From Thiohalomonas sp041685045 (lineage in GTDB: Bacteria; Pseudomonadota; Gammaproteobacteria; Thiohalomonadales; Thiohalomonadaceae): DNA of 64,000 nt. Below the pieces are notes generated by a model. That model saw only the letters and a program-made list of their open reading frames with translations, was not told the DNA's origin and ran no database searches. This document shows positions 16,669 through 26,000 of this stretch, piece by piece. A program made the position numbers and the translations under genes. The DNA is taken from contig JAWLGP010000019.1 of assembly GCA_041685045.1 (NCBI GenBank), positions 33,256-97,255 on the forward strand, in the 5' to 3' direction. The stretch's first letter is position 1. Each line of letters starts with the position of its first letter.

Positions 16669-17487
16669 ATGGCGTTCTGGTCGGAAAAGCAGCGCCAGTG
16701 CCTGGATGCCATCGGGGTCCAGCTCTGGGAGCCGCGGCGGCTGGAACAGGCCGAACCGATGCCGGCGATCGACCTAGGTCGGGTTAGCCCGTCAGGGCGT
16801 AACCCGACAGGCTCCGCTTCGGCACGCGACGTCGGGTTACGCTGCGCTAACCCGACCTACATACCTGACGAGGAGATACCGGCCGCTGCTGTTCCCATTG
16901 CGGAAGTCCCGGCGCCGGCCGAATCGCCACTGGACTGGGACGGGCTGGCCGCCTGCGTGGCGGCCTGCGAGCGCTGTCCCGAACTGGTCGCCAACCGCAG
17001 CCAGACCGTGTTCGGCGTCGGCAACCGGGAGTCGGACCTACTGGTTATTGGTGAGGCCCCGGGGGCGGATGAAGACCGTTTGGGAGAGCCTTTCGTCGGC
17101 CGGGCGGGCAAGCTGCTGGACGCCATGCTGGCGGCGATCGGTTTCGACCGGCGGCGCAATGTCTATATCGCCAACATCCTCAAGTGCCGGCCGCCCAACA
17201 ACCGTGACCCGCTGCCGGAGGAGGCCGCCAATTGCCGGGGCTTCCTGCAACGGCAGGTCGAACTGGCGGCGCCGCGGGTCATTCTGGCGGTGGGCCGGAT
17301 CGCGGCGCAGCAGTTGCTGGGCAGCGAGCAGCCCATCGGCCGGCTGCGCGGACAACGGCACCAATTGGCCGGGGTTCCGCTCGTCGTCACCTATCACCCG
17401 GCCTATCTGCTGCGCTCGCCCGGCGAGAAGCGCAAGGCGTGGGACGACCTGCGGTTCGCCCACGCACTGCTGAAAGAGCCGGCATGA
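16669..17487 (+). CDS. Family 4 uracil-DNA glycosylase with repeat-encoded insert
   Basis: This 272-residue DNA-repair enzyme removes uracil from DNA. The catalytic motif GEAPGADEDRLGEPFVG (about residues 127-143) and the late motif VVTYHPAYLLR are intact. Iron-sulfur ligands fit family 4: Cys99-x2-Cys102 and Cys172-x15-Cys188. The unusual part is residues 36-65, which are encoded by a complete family C palindromic repeat (16774-16862). The insert sits in the non-conserved linker between the N-terminal segment and the Cys cluster and keeps the frame open. The protein is therefore probably functional. The stop overlaps the rimI start (ATGA). Confidence 0.9.
   Translation: MAFWSEKQRQCLDAIGVQLWEPRRLEQAEPMPAIDLGRVSPSGRNPTGSASARDVGLRCANPTYIPDEEIPAAAVPIAEVPAPAESPLDWDGLAACVAACERCPELVANRSQTVFGVGNRESDLLVIGEAPGADEDRLGEPFVGRAGKLLDAMLAAIGFDRRRNVYIANILKCRPPNNRDPLPEEAANCRGFLQRQVELAAPRVILAVGRIAAQQLLGSEQPIGRLRGQRHQLAGVPLVVTYHPAYLLRSPGEKRKAWDDLRFAHALLKEPA
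16774..16862. repeat. Palindromic repeat family C, copy 1, inside a gene
   Basis: Arms TAGGTCGGGTTAG (16775-16787) and CTAACCCGACCTA (16848-16860) are perfect reverse complements, with nested GTAACCCGAC/GTCGGGTTAC arms inside. The same family lies between genes at 46425 and, as half a copy, at 19686. Here it is translated in frame. Confidence 0.93.
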
Positions 17488-17954
17488 GCGCAGTGCCGAC
17501 TAGTCTGACGCCCCGGCTACGCCCCATGTTGGAAACCGATGTGGCGGGGGTAATGGCCGTCGAGCGGACGGTGTATCCCTTTCCCTGGACCGCGGGCATT
17601 TTTCGTGACTGCCTGCGGGTCGGTTACTGCTGTTATGTCTGGGAACAGGGGGCGGAGATCCACGGCTATGGCGTGATGTCGGCCGGTGGCGGCGAGGCGC
17701 ATATCCTCAACCTCGCTGTAAGATCGGAATCGCAAGGGCAGGGCCTGGGCCGGCGCATGCTGGAACACCTGATCGACATCGCCTCCCGCTACGGCGTCGA
17801 CGCGGTGTTCCTGGAAGTGCGCCCCTCCAACAAGCGTGCGGTCGCCCTCTACCACCACGTTGGCTTCGAACAGGTCGGGGTCCGGCACAACTACTATCCC
17901 GACCAACAGGGCCGGGAAGACGCCCTGATCATGGCGCGCCAGTTAAGGATGTAG
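17484..17954 (+). CDS. rimI: Ribosomal protein S18-alanine N-acetyltransferase
   Basis: This 156-residue GNAT protein is predicted to acetylate the N-terminal alanine of ribosomal protein S18. It shows the RimI pattern: an early ERTVYPFPWT segment, the acetyl-CoA loop SQGQGLGRRML, then FLEVRPSNKRAVALYHHVGF and the closing RHNYYPDQQGREDALIM. The start overlaps the glycosylase stop by four bases, so the two are translationally coupled. In many genomes rimI sits with tsaB; that gene is not present here. A family E repeat begins at its stop codon. Confidence 0.92.
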   Translation: MSAVPTSLTPRLRPMLETDVAGVMAVERTVYPFPWTAGIFRDCLRVGYCCYVWEQGAEIHGYGVMSAGGGEAHILNLAVRSESQGQGLGRRMLEHLIDIASRYGVDAVFLEVRPSNKRAVALYHHVGFEQVGVRHNYYPDQQGREDALIMARQLRM

Positions 17955-18036
17955 GGTCAAGGGTTAAGGGTTAACAGTGAAGAGTTAATGAGTGCTCCGT
18001 CGCCCTCACAACCCTTAACCCTTAACCCTTAACTCC
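17954..18036. repeat. Palindromic repeat family E, copy 1
   Basis: GGGTCAAGGGTTAAGGGTTA pairs with ACCCTTAACCCTTAACCCTT. The arms are built of a seven-base AGGGTTA unit. A second copy lies at 53082. The long hairpin could attenuate transcription between rimI and prfC. Confidence 0.85.
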
Positions 18037-18077
18037 CCTATAATCTCTTCCCTTTGCAGACAGTCTGACGAAAAACC

Positions 18078-19658
18078 ATGTCCGAACTCGCCAAGCAGAT
18101 TGCGCGGCGGCGCACCTTCGCCATCATCTCCCACCCGGATGCCGGTAAAACCACGCTGACCGAAAAGCTGCTGCTGTTCGGAGGCGCCATTCAGTTGGCC
18201 GGCACGGTCAAGGGGCGCAAGGCGGCGCGCCACGCCACCTCGGACTGGATGAAGCTGGAGCAGGAACGCGGCATCTCGGTCACCTCGTCGGTCATGCAGT
18301 TCCCCTACCGGGACCACATGATCAACCTGCTCGATACCCCGGGCCACGAGGACTTCTCCGAGGACACCTACCGCACCCTGACCGCCGTCGACTCGGCGCT
18401 CATGGTGATCGACGTGGCCAAGGGCGTCGAAGAGCGGACCATCAAGCTGATGGAGGTGTGCCGCCTCCGTGACACGCCCATCATCACCTTCATCAACAAG
18501 CTGGACCGCGAAGGCCGCGAACCAATCGATCTGCTGGACGAGGTGGAGGAGGTGCTCAATATCCAGTGTGCCCCCATCACCTGGCCCATCGGCATGGGCA
18601 AGCGCTTCAAGGGTGTGTTCGACCTCTATCACGATCGCATCTACCTCTTTAGCGCCCAGCACGGGGGCAAGATCGCCGACGCTGAAGTGATCGAAGGGCT
18701 GGCGAATCCGCGTCTGGATGAATTGCTGGGCGACATGATCGGCGAGTTCCGCGAAGAGGTGGAACTGGTGCGCGGTGCCAGCCACGAATTCGATTTCGAC
18801 GCCTACCGGGAGGGCCGGCAGACACCGGTGTTCTTCGGTTCCGCCATCAACAACTTTGGTGTGCGCGAGATCCTGGACGCCCTGGTGGACTACGCGCCGA
18901 CTCCGCTGGCCCGCGCTACCCTGACGCGCGAAGTGAAGCCGGAGGAGGAGAAGTTCAGCGGCTTCGTCTTCAAGATCCAGGCGAACATGGACCCGCAGCA
19001 CCGCGACCGGGTCGCCTTCCTGCGGGTCTGCTCCGGTCAGTTCAAGCAGGGCATGAAGATGCGCCACGTGCGCATCGGTCGGGACGTGAAGATCGCCAAC
19101 GCCATCACCTTCCTGGCCCAGGAGCGCGGCCATCTGGAGGACGGCTGGCCGGGCGATATCGTCGGCCTGCACAACCACGGCACCATTCAGATCGGCGATA
19201 CCTTCACCGAAGGCGAAGACCTGAAATTCACCGGCATTCCCCACTTCGCCCCGGAGCTGTTCCGCCGCGCGCAGCTCAAGGACCCGCTGAAGTCCAAGCA
19301 GCTGCTCAAGGGCCTGGAGCAGCTCTCCGAGGAGGGCGCCACCCAGCTCTTCAAGCCACTGCGGAACAACGACCTCATCCTCGGCGCCGTCGGCGTGCTC
19401 CAGTTCGACGTGGTTGCCCAGCGCCTGAAGGACGAATACAAGGTGGACTGCGTGTTTGAGCCGGTCAACGTTGCCACCGCCCGCTGGGTGGAGTGCGACG
19501 ATCCGAAGAAGCTGGACGAATTCCGCCGCAAGGCCCACGACAACCTGGCCGAAGACGGCGCCGGCTTGCTCACCTATCTCGCCCCCACCCGGGTCAATCT
19601 CGGCCTCACCGAGGAGCGCTGGCCGGACGTCCAGTTCCATGCGACGCGGGAGCATTGA
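18078..19658 (+). CDS. prfC: Peptide chain release factor 3
   Basis: This 526-residue translational GTPase recycles release factors RF1 and RF2 from the ribosome after termination. The P-loop HPDAGKTT lies at residues 19-26. G2 and G3 elements follow (RGISVTSSVMQF, DTPGHEDFSEDTYR), then G4 as NKLD. Domain II and the RF3 C-terminal domain complete the protein. Length is normal. It stands alone between a family E hairpin and the repeat-bracketed toxin-antitoxin segment, which begins three bases after its stop. Confidence 0.97.
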   Translation: MSELAKQIARRRTFAIISHPDAGKTTLTEKLLLFGGAIQLAGTVKGRKAARHATSDWMKLEQERGISVTSSVMQFPYRDHMINLLDTPGHEDFSEDTYRTLTAVDSALMVIDVAKGVEERTIKLMEVCRLRDTPIITFINKLDREGREPIDLLDEVEEVLNIQCAPITWPIGMGKRFKGVFDLYHDRIYLFSAQHGGKIADAEVIEGLANPRLDELLGDMIGEFREEVELVRGASHEFDFDAYREGRQTPVFFGSAINNFGVREILDALVDYAPTPLARATLTREVKPEEEKFSGFVFKIQANMDPQHRDRVAFLRVCSGQFKQGMKMRHVRIGRDVKIANAITFLAQERGHLEDGWPGDIVGLHNHGTIQIGDTFTEGEDLKFTGIPHFAPELFRRAQLKDPLKSKQLLKGLEQLSEEGATQLFKPLRNNDLILGAVGVLQFDVVAQRLKDEYKVDCVFEPVNVATARWVECDDPKKLDEFRRKAHDNLAEDGAGLLTYLAPTRVNLGLTEERWPDVQFHATREH

Positions 19659-19660
19659 GC

Positions 19661-19684
19661 AATCCGCAACTGAACGCGAATGAA
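19661..19684. repeat. Left half-arm of repeat family A
   Basis: AATCCGCAACTGAACGCGAA matches the left arm of the complete family A palindromes with one or two changes. No right arm follows nearby; the matching right arm appears 775 bases on, at 20459, beyond the toxin-antitoxin pair. Confidence 0.85.
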
Positions 19685-19685
19685 A

Positions 19686-19722
19686 GGTAGGTCGGATTAC
19701 GCCCTGACGGGCTAACCGACCC
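19686..19722. repeat. Half copy of repeat family C
   Basis: GTAGGTCGGATTACGCCCTG followed by ACGGGCTAACCGACC is one diverged half of the family C palindrome. It directly follows the half-arm of family A. The 131 bases between it and the toxin gene hold no recognisable feature. Confidence 0.75.
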
Positions 19723-19853
19723 TGATCCGGGAGGTTTATCGCCTTGGCGGCAAGGTCGTTGGACCCGGGACGATCGAGTAAACCGGTCCGGGTGCGAAGC
19801 TGTGTGAGCTGCCCCGTGAATTCGCCTTCAATAAGGCGTAAAGCGCGACGGCG

Positions 19854-20117
19854 CTATTCGTAGTGGCTCCACATGCGCAGCACATGCACGATGCGGCGTT
19901 GCGCGTCGACTCGATAGACGAGCCGGTGTTGGATGTTGATACGACGAGAGTAGTAGCCGACCAGGTCACCCACGGGCTTTTCGACGCGAGGAGGGTTGGC
20001 AAAGGGATCGCGTTCCAGCAGTTCCAGGAGTTTCAGCGCTTGGGGTTTCATACCGGCAGCCGCCAGCCGTTTTGCGTCTTTCACCGCTTGTCGGGAGAGG
20101 ACGACCTCCCAACTCAC
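19854..20117 (-). CDS. Txe/YoeB-family toxin (mRNA endonuclease)
   Basis: This 87-residue RelE-superfamily toxin is predicted to bind ribosomes and cleave translated mRNA. Family hallmarks are the QAVKDAKRL helix, NPPRVEKPVGDLVGYYSRRINIQHRLVY split over the core strands, and the C-terminal VLRMWSHYE with the catalytic His-Tyr pair. The frame opens at a TTG at 20120. The GTG at 20117 overlaps the antitoxin stop (GTGA) and gives the usual MSW start, so it is chosen. Overlap downstream of the antitoxin is the standard order. All catalytic residues appear intact. Confidence 0.92.
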   Translation of the reverse strand: MSWEVVLSRQAVKDAKRLAAAGMKPQALKLLELLERDPFANPPRVEKPVGDLVGYYSRRINIQHRLVYRVDAQRRIVHVLRMWSHYE

Positions 20118-20365
20118 CAATCGATGTCCTTCAGGCGGGTTCCCTCTTCAACAGGCTCGGCGGCAGCTTCACGAATGCTGGCTGCGAGGCCGGGAACGCG
20201 CTGGAGGTAGAGCGTCTCCTCGATCGCCTGCCAGTCATCCGCACTCAATACGACAAAGTCCCCGCCCCGGCGCCGCGTTACCCGCAGCACGTCATGGTTG
20301 GCAACGACCTTGTCCACCTCGGATTTGAGATTGTCGCGGAAATGGTTTGCCGTGGTTTCGTTCAT
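20114..20365 (-). CDS. YefM/Phd-family antitoxin
   Basis: This 83-residue protein has the Phd/YefM N-terminal DNA-binding fold (NHFRDNLKSEVDKVV, then RRRGGDFVVLSADDWQAIEETLYL). An acidic, probably disordered tail (residues 60-83, ending RLKDIDW) would wrap and block the toxin. It is the first gene of the pair. A 17-base palindrome overlapping a good promoter lies 24 bases upstream, which fits autorepression by the antitoxin-toxin complex. Confidence 0.92.
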   Translation of the reverse strand: MNETTANHFRDNLKSEVDKVVANHDVLRVTRRRGGDFVVLSADDWQAIEETLYLQRVPGLAASIREAAAEPVEEGTRLKDIDW

Positions 20366-20388
20366 GGAGGTGGCTCTGGATTGGTGCT

Positions 20389-20432
20389 GTACGGTACTGC
20401 CGTACTATAGTGGCCGCGATTTCAAGGCGCAA
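20389..20432 (-). promoter_or_regulatory. Toxin-antitoxin promoter and operator
   Basis: GTACGG-TACTG-CCGTAC (20389-20405) is a perfect inverted repeat. On the minus strand -35 TTGCGC (20427-20432) and -10 TATAGT (20404-20409) are 17 bases apart, and the palindrome begins at the -10. The E. coli YefM operator is built on TGTACA-type palindromes, so the GTAC core supports an autoregulatory operator. Prediction by pattern only. Confidence 0.6.
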
Positions 20433-20458
20433 AAGCCAACTTGCGTACCAAAGGGGTC

Positions 20459-20484
20459 GTTTATTCGCGTTCATTTGCAGATCA
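20459..20484. repeat. Right half-arm of repeat family A
   Basis: TTTATTCGCGTTCATTTGCA followed by GATCA is the right arm of the family A palindrome. Its partner arm is at 19661. Only seven bases separate it from the pbpC stop. Confidence 0.85.
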
Positions 20485-20491
20485 TCCCCCC

Positions 20492-22966
20492 TCAATCCAC
20501 CAGCACGGTCGAAATGGCCGAGGTCTCGCTGCGGTAAGGAAGGCGGGCCTGGATGGTGTGGCGGCCGGGGGTGAGGGGCCAGCGGACGGTGTAGGGCGGG
20601 CCGGCGAGTTGCCAGGGTTTGCCGTCCACGTACCAAATCACTTGAGGCACCTCGGGTTCGACCTCCAGCCGCAGGGGCAAGGTATTCAGGGCGGGCGGCA
20701 CCTCCGGGTTGGAGTAGAGCCGCAGGTCGCCGGCGGGGGATTGCAGGGTGAGGCGAACCGGCTGTTCCGACTGGCGGATCGCGACCTGCGGCGGGGCGGT
20801 GTCGGCGGGGCCGATCACGGCGGCGAGGGCGGTCTCCTCTTCGTGGAAGTCCATCGGCAGGACCGGCAGGCGGCGCTCGTCGGCCCACTCCTGAAGCAGA
20901 ACCGGGATCTTGAGAAAGGTGCGCGGGACCAGATGTTCGCGCGGGGTTTCGAGGCTGGCCGGCAGATGCGTGCGGCGGTCCACCCAGGCCCGCACGTGGC
21001 GGGTGTCGGGCTCCGGCGGGGCTGCGGCCGGGAACCACTCGGTGACGGTGGGATCGCACAGGCCACGCGCCCGTTGGCCGGTCAGGGCGCAGACGGAAAA
21101 GGGCTGATGGTCGGGCGGCGGTTGGAATGCCAGGTCGGCGAGGCCGTCGAGTTGGTCTTGATGCAGGTGGCCGAGGACGTCCTGCGCCAGCGCCGCGGCG
21201 CTGCCGGCGCCTCCCAGACGGTGCATCGGCAGGGTGTCGGCGCGGCCGACCCAGACCCCGACCAGGTAGTCGCGGGACCAGGCCACGGTCCAGGCATCCC
21301 TGTAGCCCTGGGAGGTACCGGTCTTGAGCGCCACCGGGAACGGGTATTCGGTGGTTCCCATGCGCGGAAAGCTGGGGAGCCGCGCCAGCGGGTCGGCGAG
21401 GAACAGGGTGACCAGTCGTGCGGCCGCGACCGACAGCACCCGCTTCCGGCTGTGCGGTGCGCCGCCACGCACCCAGACCGGATCGCTCAGTTCGCCGTCA
21501 TTGGACAACGCACCGTAGGCGCGTACCAGTCGCTCCAGGGTGGTGGGCATGGCCCCGACGGCGATGCCGACCCCGTAGTGGCTGGCGGGCCGCTCGCCAT
21601 CATCCAGACCGAGCTGGAACAGAAATTTCGCCACTTCGTCGAGGCCGACACTGCCGGTCAGGCGGGTGGCTGGCACATTGCGCGAGTTGGCCAGCGCCTG
21701 GCGCGGCAGCAGCGGGCCGAGATAACGGTAATCGATGTTGCTGATCCCGTTGGAGAAGGCGGGCAGGTCGTACAGCACGGTGCCCGGCCCGATCACGCCG
21801 CGGTCCAGGGCCAGGGCGTAGATGAACGGTTTGAGGGCACTGCCCGGCGAACGGAGGATGCCGGTGTAGTCGATGGCGCCGCCGTGGGGGCCGAAGTAGT
21901 CGCTGGATCCGAGCCAGGCCAGCACCTCCGCGCTGCGCCGATCCAGCACGATGACCGCGACCGCCTCGGCGGCGGCCTGCTGCCAACGGCCGAGCCGTGC
22001 GCGGGCAAGTTGCTCGACCTTGCGCTGAAGTTCCAGGTCGAGACTGGTGTGGATGCGAAAATCGGACGCTGTTGCGCGATCGCGGTTACGCAGCTCCTGT
22101 TCCAGCCGCAGGATTGCGTGCAGGGCGGAGACCGGTCGTCGCCGCTCGGCCGGGACCCGGATGCGCTCCAGCTGACGGCCGGCCAGGGCGTAGGCGGCCG
22201 GCTCAATGACACCCTTCGCCCGCAGCGCGACGAGTATCCGCTGGCCGCGCCGGATCGCCCGCAGACGCCCGCGGTAGTCGAACGGATTGGTGGCACTGGG
22301 TGCCTGCGGGATGGCCGAGAGGAAGGCGATTTCGGCCCAGCTCAGGTCGGCGACCGGTTTGTCCAGGTAGCGGCGGGCGGCGTAGGCGATGCCGTGGATA
22401 TTGTTGCCGTACGGCACCAGGCGTAGATAGTGGCCAAGGACCGCCTCGCGGCCGTGGCGCAGGGTGAGGAACAGGCCGGTGAAGGCCTCCACCAGCTTGC
22501 GCCCGTAGCTGCGCGGCCCGGGGTTTTGCATCCGTGCCACCTGCATGGCGATGGTGGAGGCGCCGGAGACCCGCTCGCCGCTGCGCAGGTTCTGCCAGAC
22601 GGCACGGGCAATGGCGAGCAGGTCGACGCCCGGGTGGTCCCAGAAGCGGCGATCTTCCAGTGCCAGGGTGGCCGCCACCACCCGCGGCGGCAGCGCCTGC
22701 AGCGGCCAGTAGCCGTAGCCGGCCTCCACCGCGTCGGCCGACTCGGCCAGGAACTCGCCGTGTCGGTCGAGCAGCAGCAGGGAGGGCGGTGGCGCGTGCA
22801 GGTCCGACAGCTGCCAGCCGCGCACCCCTGCGGCCAACAGCACCAGCGCCATGCCGAGCGCCGCCCAGCGCGCGCCCGGGCGCAGGGCCGCTGCCCACCG
22901 GGCCCGGCGTGGCGGTGGCGTGCTGGCCGGTTCCCGGGTGGTCGGCTGCCTATCGTGCGGGTTCAT
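20492..22966 (-). CDS. pbpC: Penicillin-binding protein 1C
   Basis: This 824-residue bifunctional class A PBP has a short cytoplasmic tail and one membrane helix (about residues 33-50). The GT51 glycosyltransferase domain has Glu104 in EDRRFWDHPG and GASTIAMQVARM. The transpeptidase has SALK (376-379), SRN (428-430) and KTG (548-550). A C-terminal BiPBP_C beta domain (about 730-824) marks the 1C class. All catalytic motifs are present. It follows the A2M gene by 34 bases on the same strand, the widespread pbpC-A2M pairing. Family members are thought to repair peptidoglycan locally after damage. Confidence 0.95.
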   Translation of the reverse strand: MNPHDRQPTTREPASTPPPRRARWAAALRPGARWAALGMALVLLAAGVRGWQLSDLHAPPPSLLLLDRHGEFLAESADAVEAGYGYWPLQALPPRVVAATLALEDRRFWDHPGVDLLAIARAVWQNLRSGERVSGASTIAMQVARMQNPGPRSYGRKLVEAFTGLFLTLRHGREAVLGHYLRLVPYGNNIHGIAYAARRYLDKPVADLSWAEIAFLSAIPQAPSATNPFDYRGRLRAIRRGQRILVALRAKGVIEPAAYALAGRQLERIRVPAERRRPVSALHAILRLEQELRNRDRATASDFRIHTSLDLELQRKVEQLARARLGRWQQAAAEAVAVIVLDRRSAEVLAWLGSSDYFGPHGGAIDYTGILRSPGSALKPFIYALALDRGVIGPGTVLYDLPAFSNGISNIDYRYLGPLLPRQALANSRNVPATRLTGSVGLDEVAKFLFQLGLDDGERPASHYGVGIAVGAMPTTLERLVRAYGALSNDGELSDPVWVRGGAPHSRKRVLSVAAARLVTLFLADPLARLPSFPRMGTTEYPFPVALKTGTSQGYRDAWTVAWSRDYLVGVWVGRADTLPMHRLGGAGSAAALAQDVLGHLHQDQLDGLADLAFQPPPDHQPFSVCALTGQRARGLCDPTVTEWFPAAAPPEPDTRHVRAWVDRRTHLPASLETPREHLVPRTFLKIPVLLQEWADERRLPVLPMDFHEEETALAAVIGPADTAPPQVAIRQSEQPVRLTLQSPAGDLRLYSNPEVPPALNTLPLRLEVEPEVPQVIWYVDGKPWQLAGPPYTVRWPLTPGRHTIQARLPYRSETSAISTVLVD

Positions 22967-23000
22967 GCCGGTCCGGTCACAGGCGGTCGGGACGGCGCGT

Positions 23001-26000
23001 TCATTCCCCGGCTTTGATCGCCACCTTCGCCCCGACGCTGTTTCCGTACACCGCCTCGCGATACATCATCTCGGCGTAGGCCGCCGGCTGGACGTAGCTG
23101 CCGGGGATGGTGGCGCGTGTACGGAAGTAGAAGTGGTAGGTGCCCTTGGGCAGGGCGTCGAAATACCAGGCCATCTGGTCGTCGCCGTAATGGGTGTAGG
23201 ACGGCTCCAGCGTCAGCTGCCCGTCCGGTTTCGCCTCCGGCGGGGCGGTGGCCAAGGCCGGGTTGAGCGGCTCCATGCCGGCGGCGATGGGGGCCACCAC
23301 GGCGACATAGTGGCGGTCCTCCGGGTTCACCAGCTCGATGTGCTCCTCGACTACCTGACCGACCCCGAATCCGAGTTCCAGCCCCGGCGCCTCCAGCTTC
23401 AGCCGTTCGGGCGGGGTGTCCGGCGCGTCGGCGATGCGCAGCAACTCGCGGCGGACCACGAAGCCCTGCGCCAGCGCCTCGACCTGGCTACCGTCGGCGG
23501 CCGGCAGGTAGCGGGTCTCGCTGCGCACCACCAGCGGTGTGGCCGCATCGGCTGCGGCGGTGACTTGCACGGCGGCGGGGTCGGTCCGGTTTACCGCCAG
23601 CATCGGCGTCTCGCCGCCGACCGTCAGCGTCTCCACCTGCTCGCCGATCCGCAACTCGGTTGACTGCACCGGCGTGCCGTTGCCGCTGTTGAGGAACTCG
23701 GCCAGGCTCAGCAGGGCCGCGGCGTTGGCGTTGGTGCTGCCCCAGCCGTCACCCTGTCCCAGGGTGGTGATGGCGTTCAGCAGCAGTTGACGGCGTTCAC
23801 CGTCGCCGCCGCCGGTGGCCACCACCGTACGCAGGACCTCGCTCAGGGTGCGGGTCTCGGAGGGCAGGATCTCGGCCGTCGTGGCCAGCGCCGTCTCCTG
23901 CAACCCGCCGTAGATCGGCTCGCCGTTATAGAGGCGGAAGACGAGTCCGCCCCACAGGCGCTCATCCAGCGCCTCCAGGCTCTTCGGCTCCGCCGCCTCG
24001 GAGGCGGCCAGGACCCGCTGCACCTGGGCCACGCTCTCCAAGTCCAGGTACTCGGCGCGTCGGGACAACTCGGCGGCGTACCCGGCGTCGAACTGCCCGT
24101 CCGCAGCCAGGGCGGTGAGGGCCCAGGTGCGCTCGGCGTATTGGGCCCCGCTCACCAGGTGGGGGTAGTCGGAGCGCAGTGCCTGGCCGAGGGCGCGGGT
24201 CATGCGCTCCAGCAGCGCGTTGTCCACCGTGAAGCCGGCTGCGCGCGCCTCCACCATGAACTGCACCGCCCAGGCGGTCAGGGAGACGTAGCCGTTCGAG
24301 CCGGGCCAGTAGCCGGCCAGGCCGTTGTCGCCGACCACGCCGTCGATCCAGGCCAGGGTCTCATTCACCACCCGGCTGCGCTCGGTATCGTCGCTGCTCT
24401 CCGCCAGCAGGGCGTCGAGCTTTTGTGAGGCGAGCTGTACCCGGGCGCGGCTGACGCGCTGTTCCGTGCAGCCGTACGGGTACTCCATCAGGTAATCCAG
24501 CCCGGCCGCCATGCGGACCAGGGCCGGCTGGTCGCTGAGCAGCAGCGACCGGCTCAGGGTGCCGGGGCGCACCGGTCCGCTTACCGCCGGCAGTTCCAGC
24601 ACCTCACCGGCCGCGAGGGTCGTCAGCTCGCGCTCGATCACCGGGCGGCGGTCGGGCCGGATCGGCAGCGTGACCGAGAAGGCGTCGCGCGCCTTGTCCT
24701 CGCTGCGCTCCACGCCGAGGGTCACCTCCACCTGCTCGCGCTGTGGCCTGCCTTCGGCGTCGTACTCCGGTGTCGGCACCGTCATTTCGTAGTCGACGCG
24801 CTGCGGGCGGGCCGGGTCCCAGGCGAATGGCTGCTCGGCCGACCCGTTCAGGGTGAGTCCATCGACCCGGATGCTGGCGCGGCCGGCACCGCCGCCGCCT
24901 TCGACGATGCGGCCGATGGCGGTGGCAGTGAACATGTCGCCGGGACGGACAAAGCGCGGCAGCGACGGTTGCACGATCACCGGCAGCCGCACCGAGAGCA
25001 TGCCGCTGGCGTGGCCGAAGCGATCCGCGCCGCTGGCGACCACCGCGCGCAGCCTGAAGTTGGTCAGGTTGTCCGGGAGCTTCACCTTCACGCTGGACCG
25101 GCCGGAGGCGTCCACCGGGATCGCCGGCTGGTAGAACGGTACCGGCGAGAAGTTCTTGCGCACCGTGACCTTGTCCAACAGCTCCGGGGCCATGGCGGCC
25201 CGACGCTCCGCCAGCGCCGCGTCGCCGCCGGGCTGCTCCTGGAAGGGCAGGAAACCGACTGCCAGATTACGGGTATCGCGGATGGCGACGCGGGTGCCGC
25301 GGTCGTGGATGAAGTGGGGCAGCGGGTCCAGCGGCGCCTCGTGACCGAGGGCCAGTACCGCCTGGTCCACCAGCCACAGCGTCACCTCGCCGGCCAGCGG
25401 CTGCCCGGTGTGGTCGCGCAGGTCGACGCCGACCTCGACAGTGTCGCCGGGCTGCGCCTTGTCCGGATGGTCGAGGGTCACGGTGACCGTGTTGTGGTCC
25501 GGGCTCACCTGGACCCAGGCGGTGGCGGCCAGGGTCGCCGGCTTGCCGAGGTCGAGGGCATCCTGCTCGAGCCGCGGTTTCTCATCCAGCCTGCCCCGAA
25601 TCAGCAGGAAGTGGACCGGCAGGCGCGGCAGGTGCTCCCGGCGCACCGGCAGGGCGAAGGTGGCGCTGCCGTTTTCCACCGTGAGCCATTGATAACGGTT
25701 GTGGCCCTCCGGTTCCTCCACGATCGCCAGCGCCCGCGCTCGCTGGAACGGGCTCTCCAGTACCAGTTGGGCGGTCTCTCCCGGGGCGTAGCGCGGCTTG
25801 TCGGTGGCGACCCGGAACACGGGCGAGGGCGGCTTGGACCAGGTGACCGCCCGCGTGCCTCCGGCGAACAGATCGAGACGCAGCAGTTGACTGCGTCCCA
25901 GCTTGTCCTGCGCGGTGATCTCGACCAAATAGACCCCGGCCTCCGCGATCGGCAGCTGCGGCGTGAGCGGCACCTCCCCGCTCACCAGCGTCTGTTCCAG

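Noticed and set aside
18015..19655. Minus-strand open frame of 546 codons opposite prfC
   Set aside because: Antisense shadow. Its first residues are read from the family E repeat.
20441..22426. Plus-strand open frame of 661 codons opposite pbpC
   Set aside because: Antisense shadow of a protein with all PBP motifs; Gly/Arg/His-rich.
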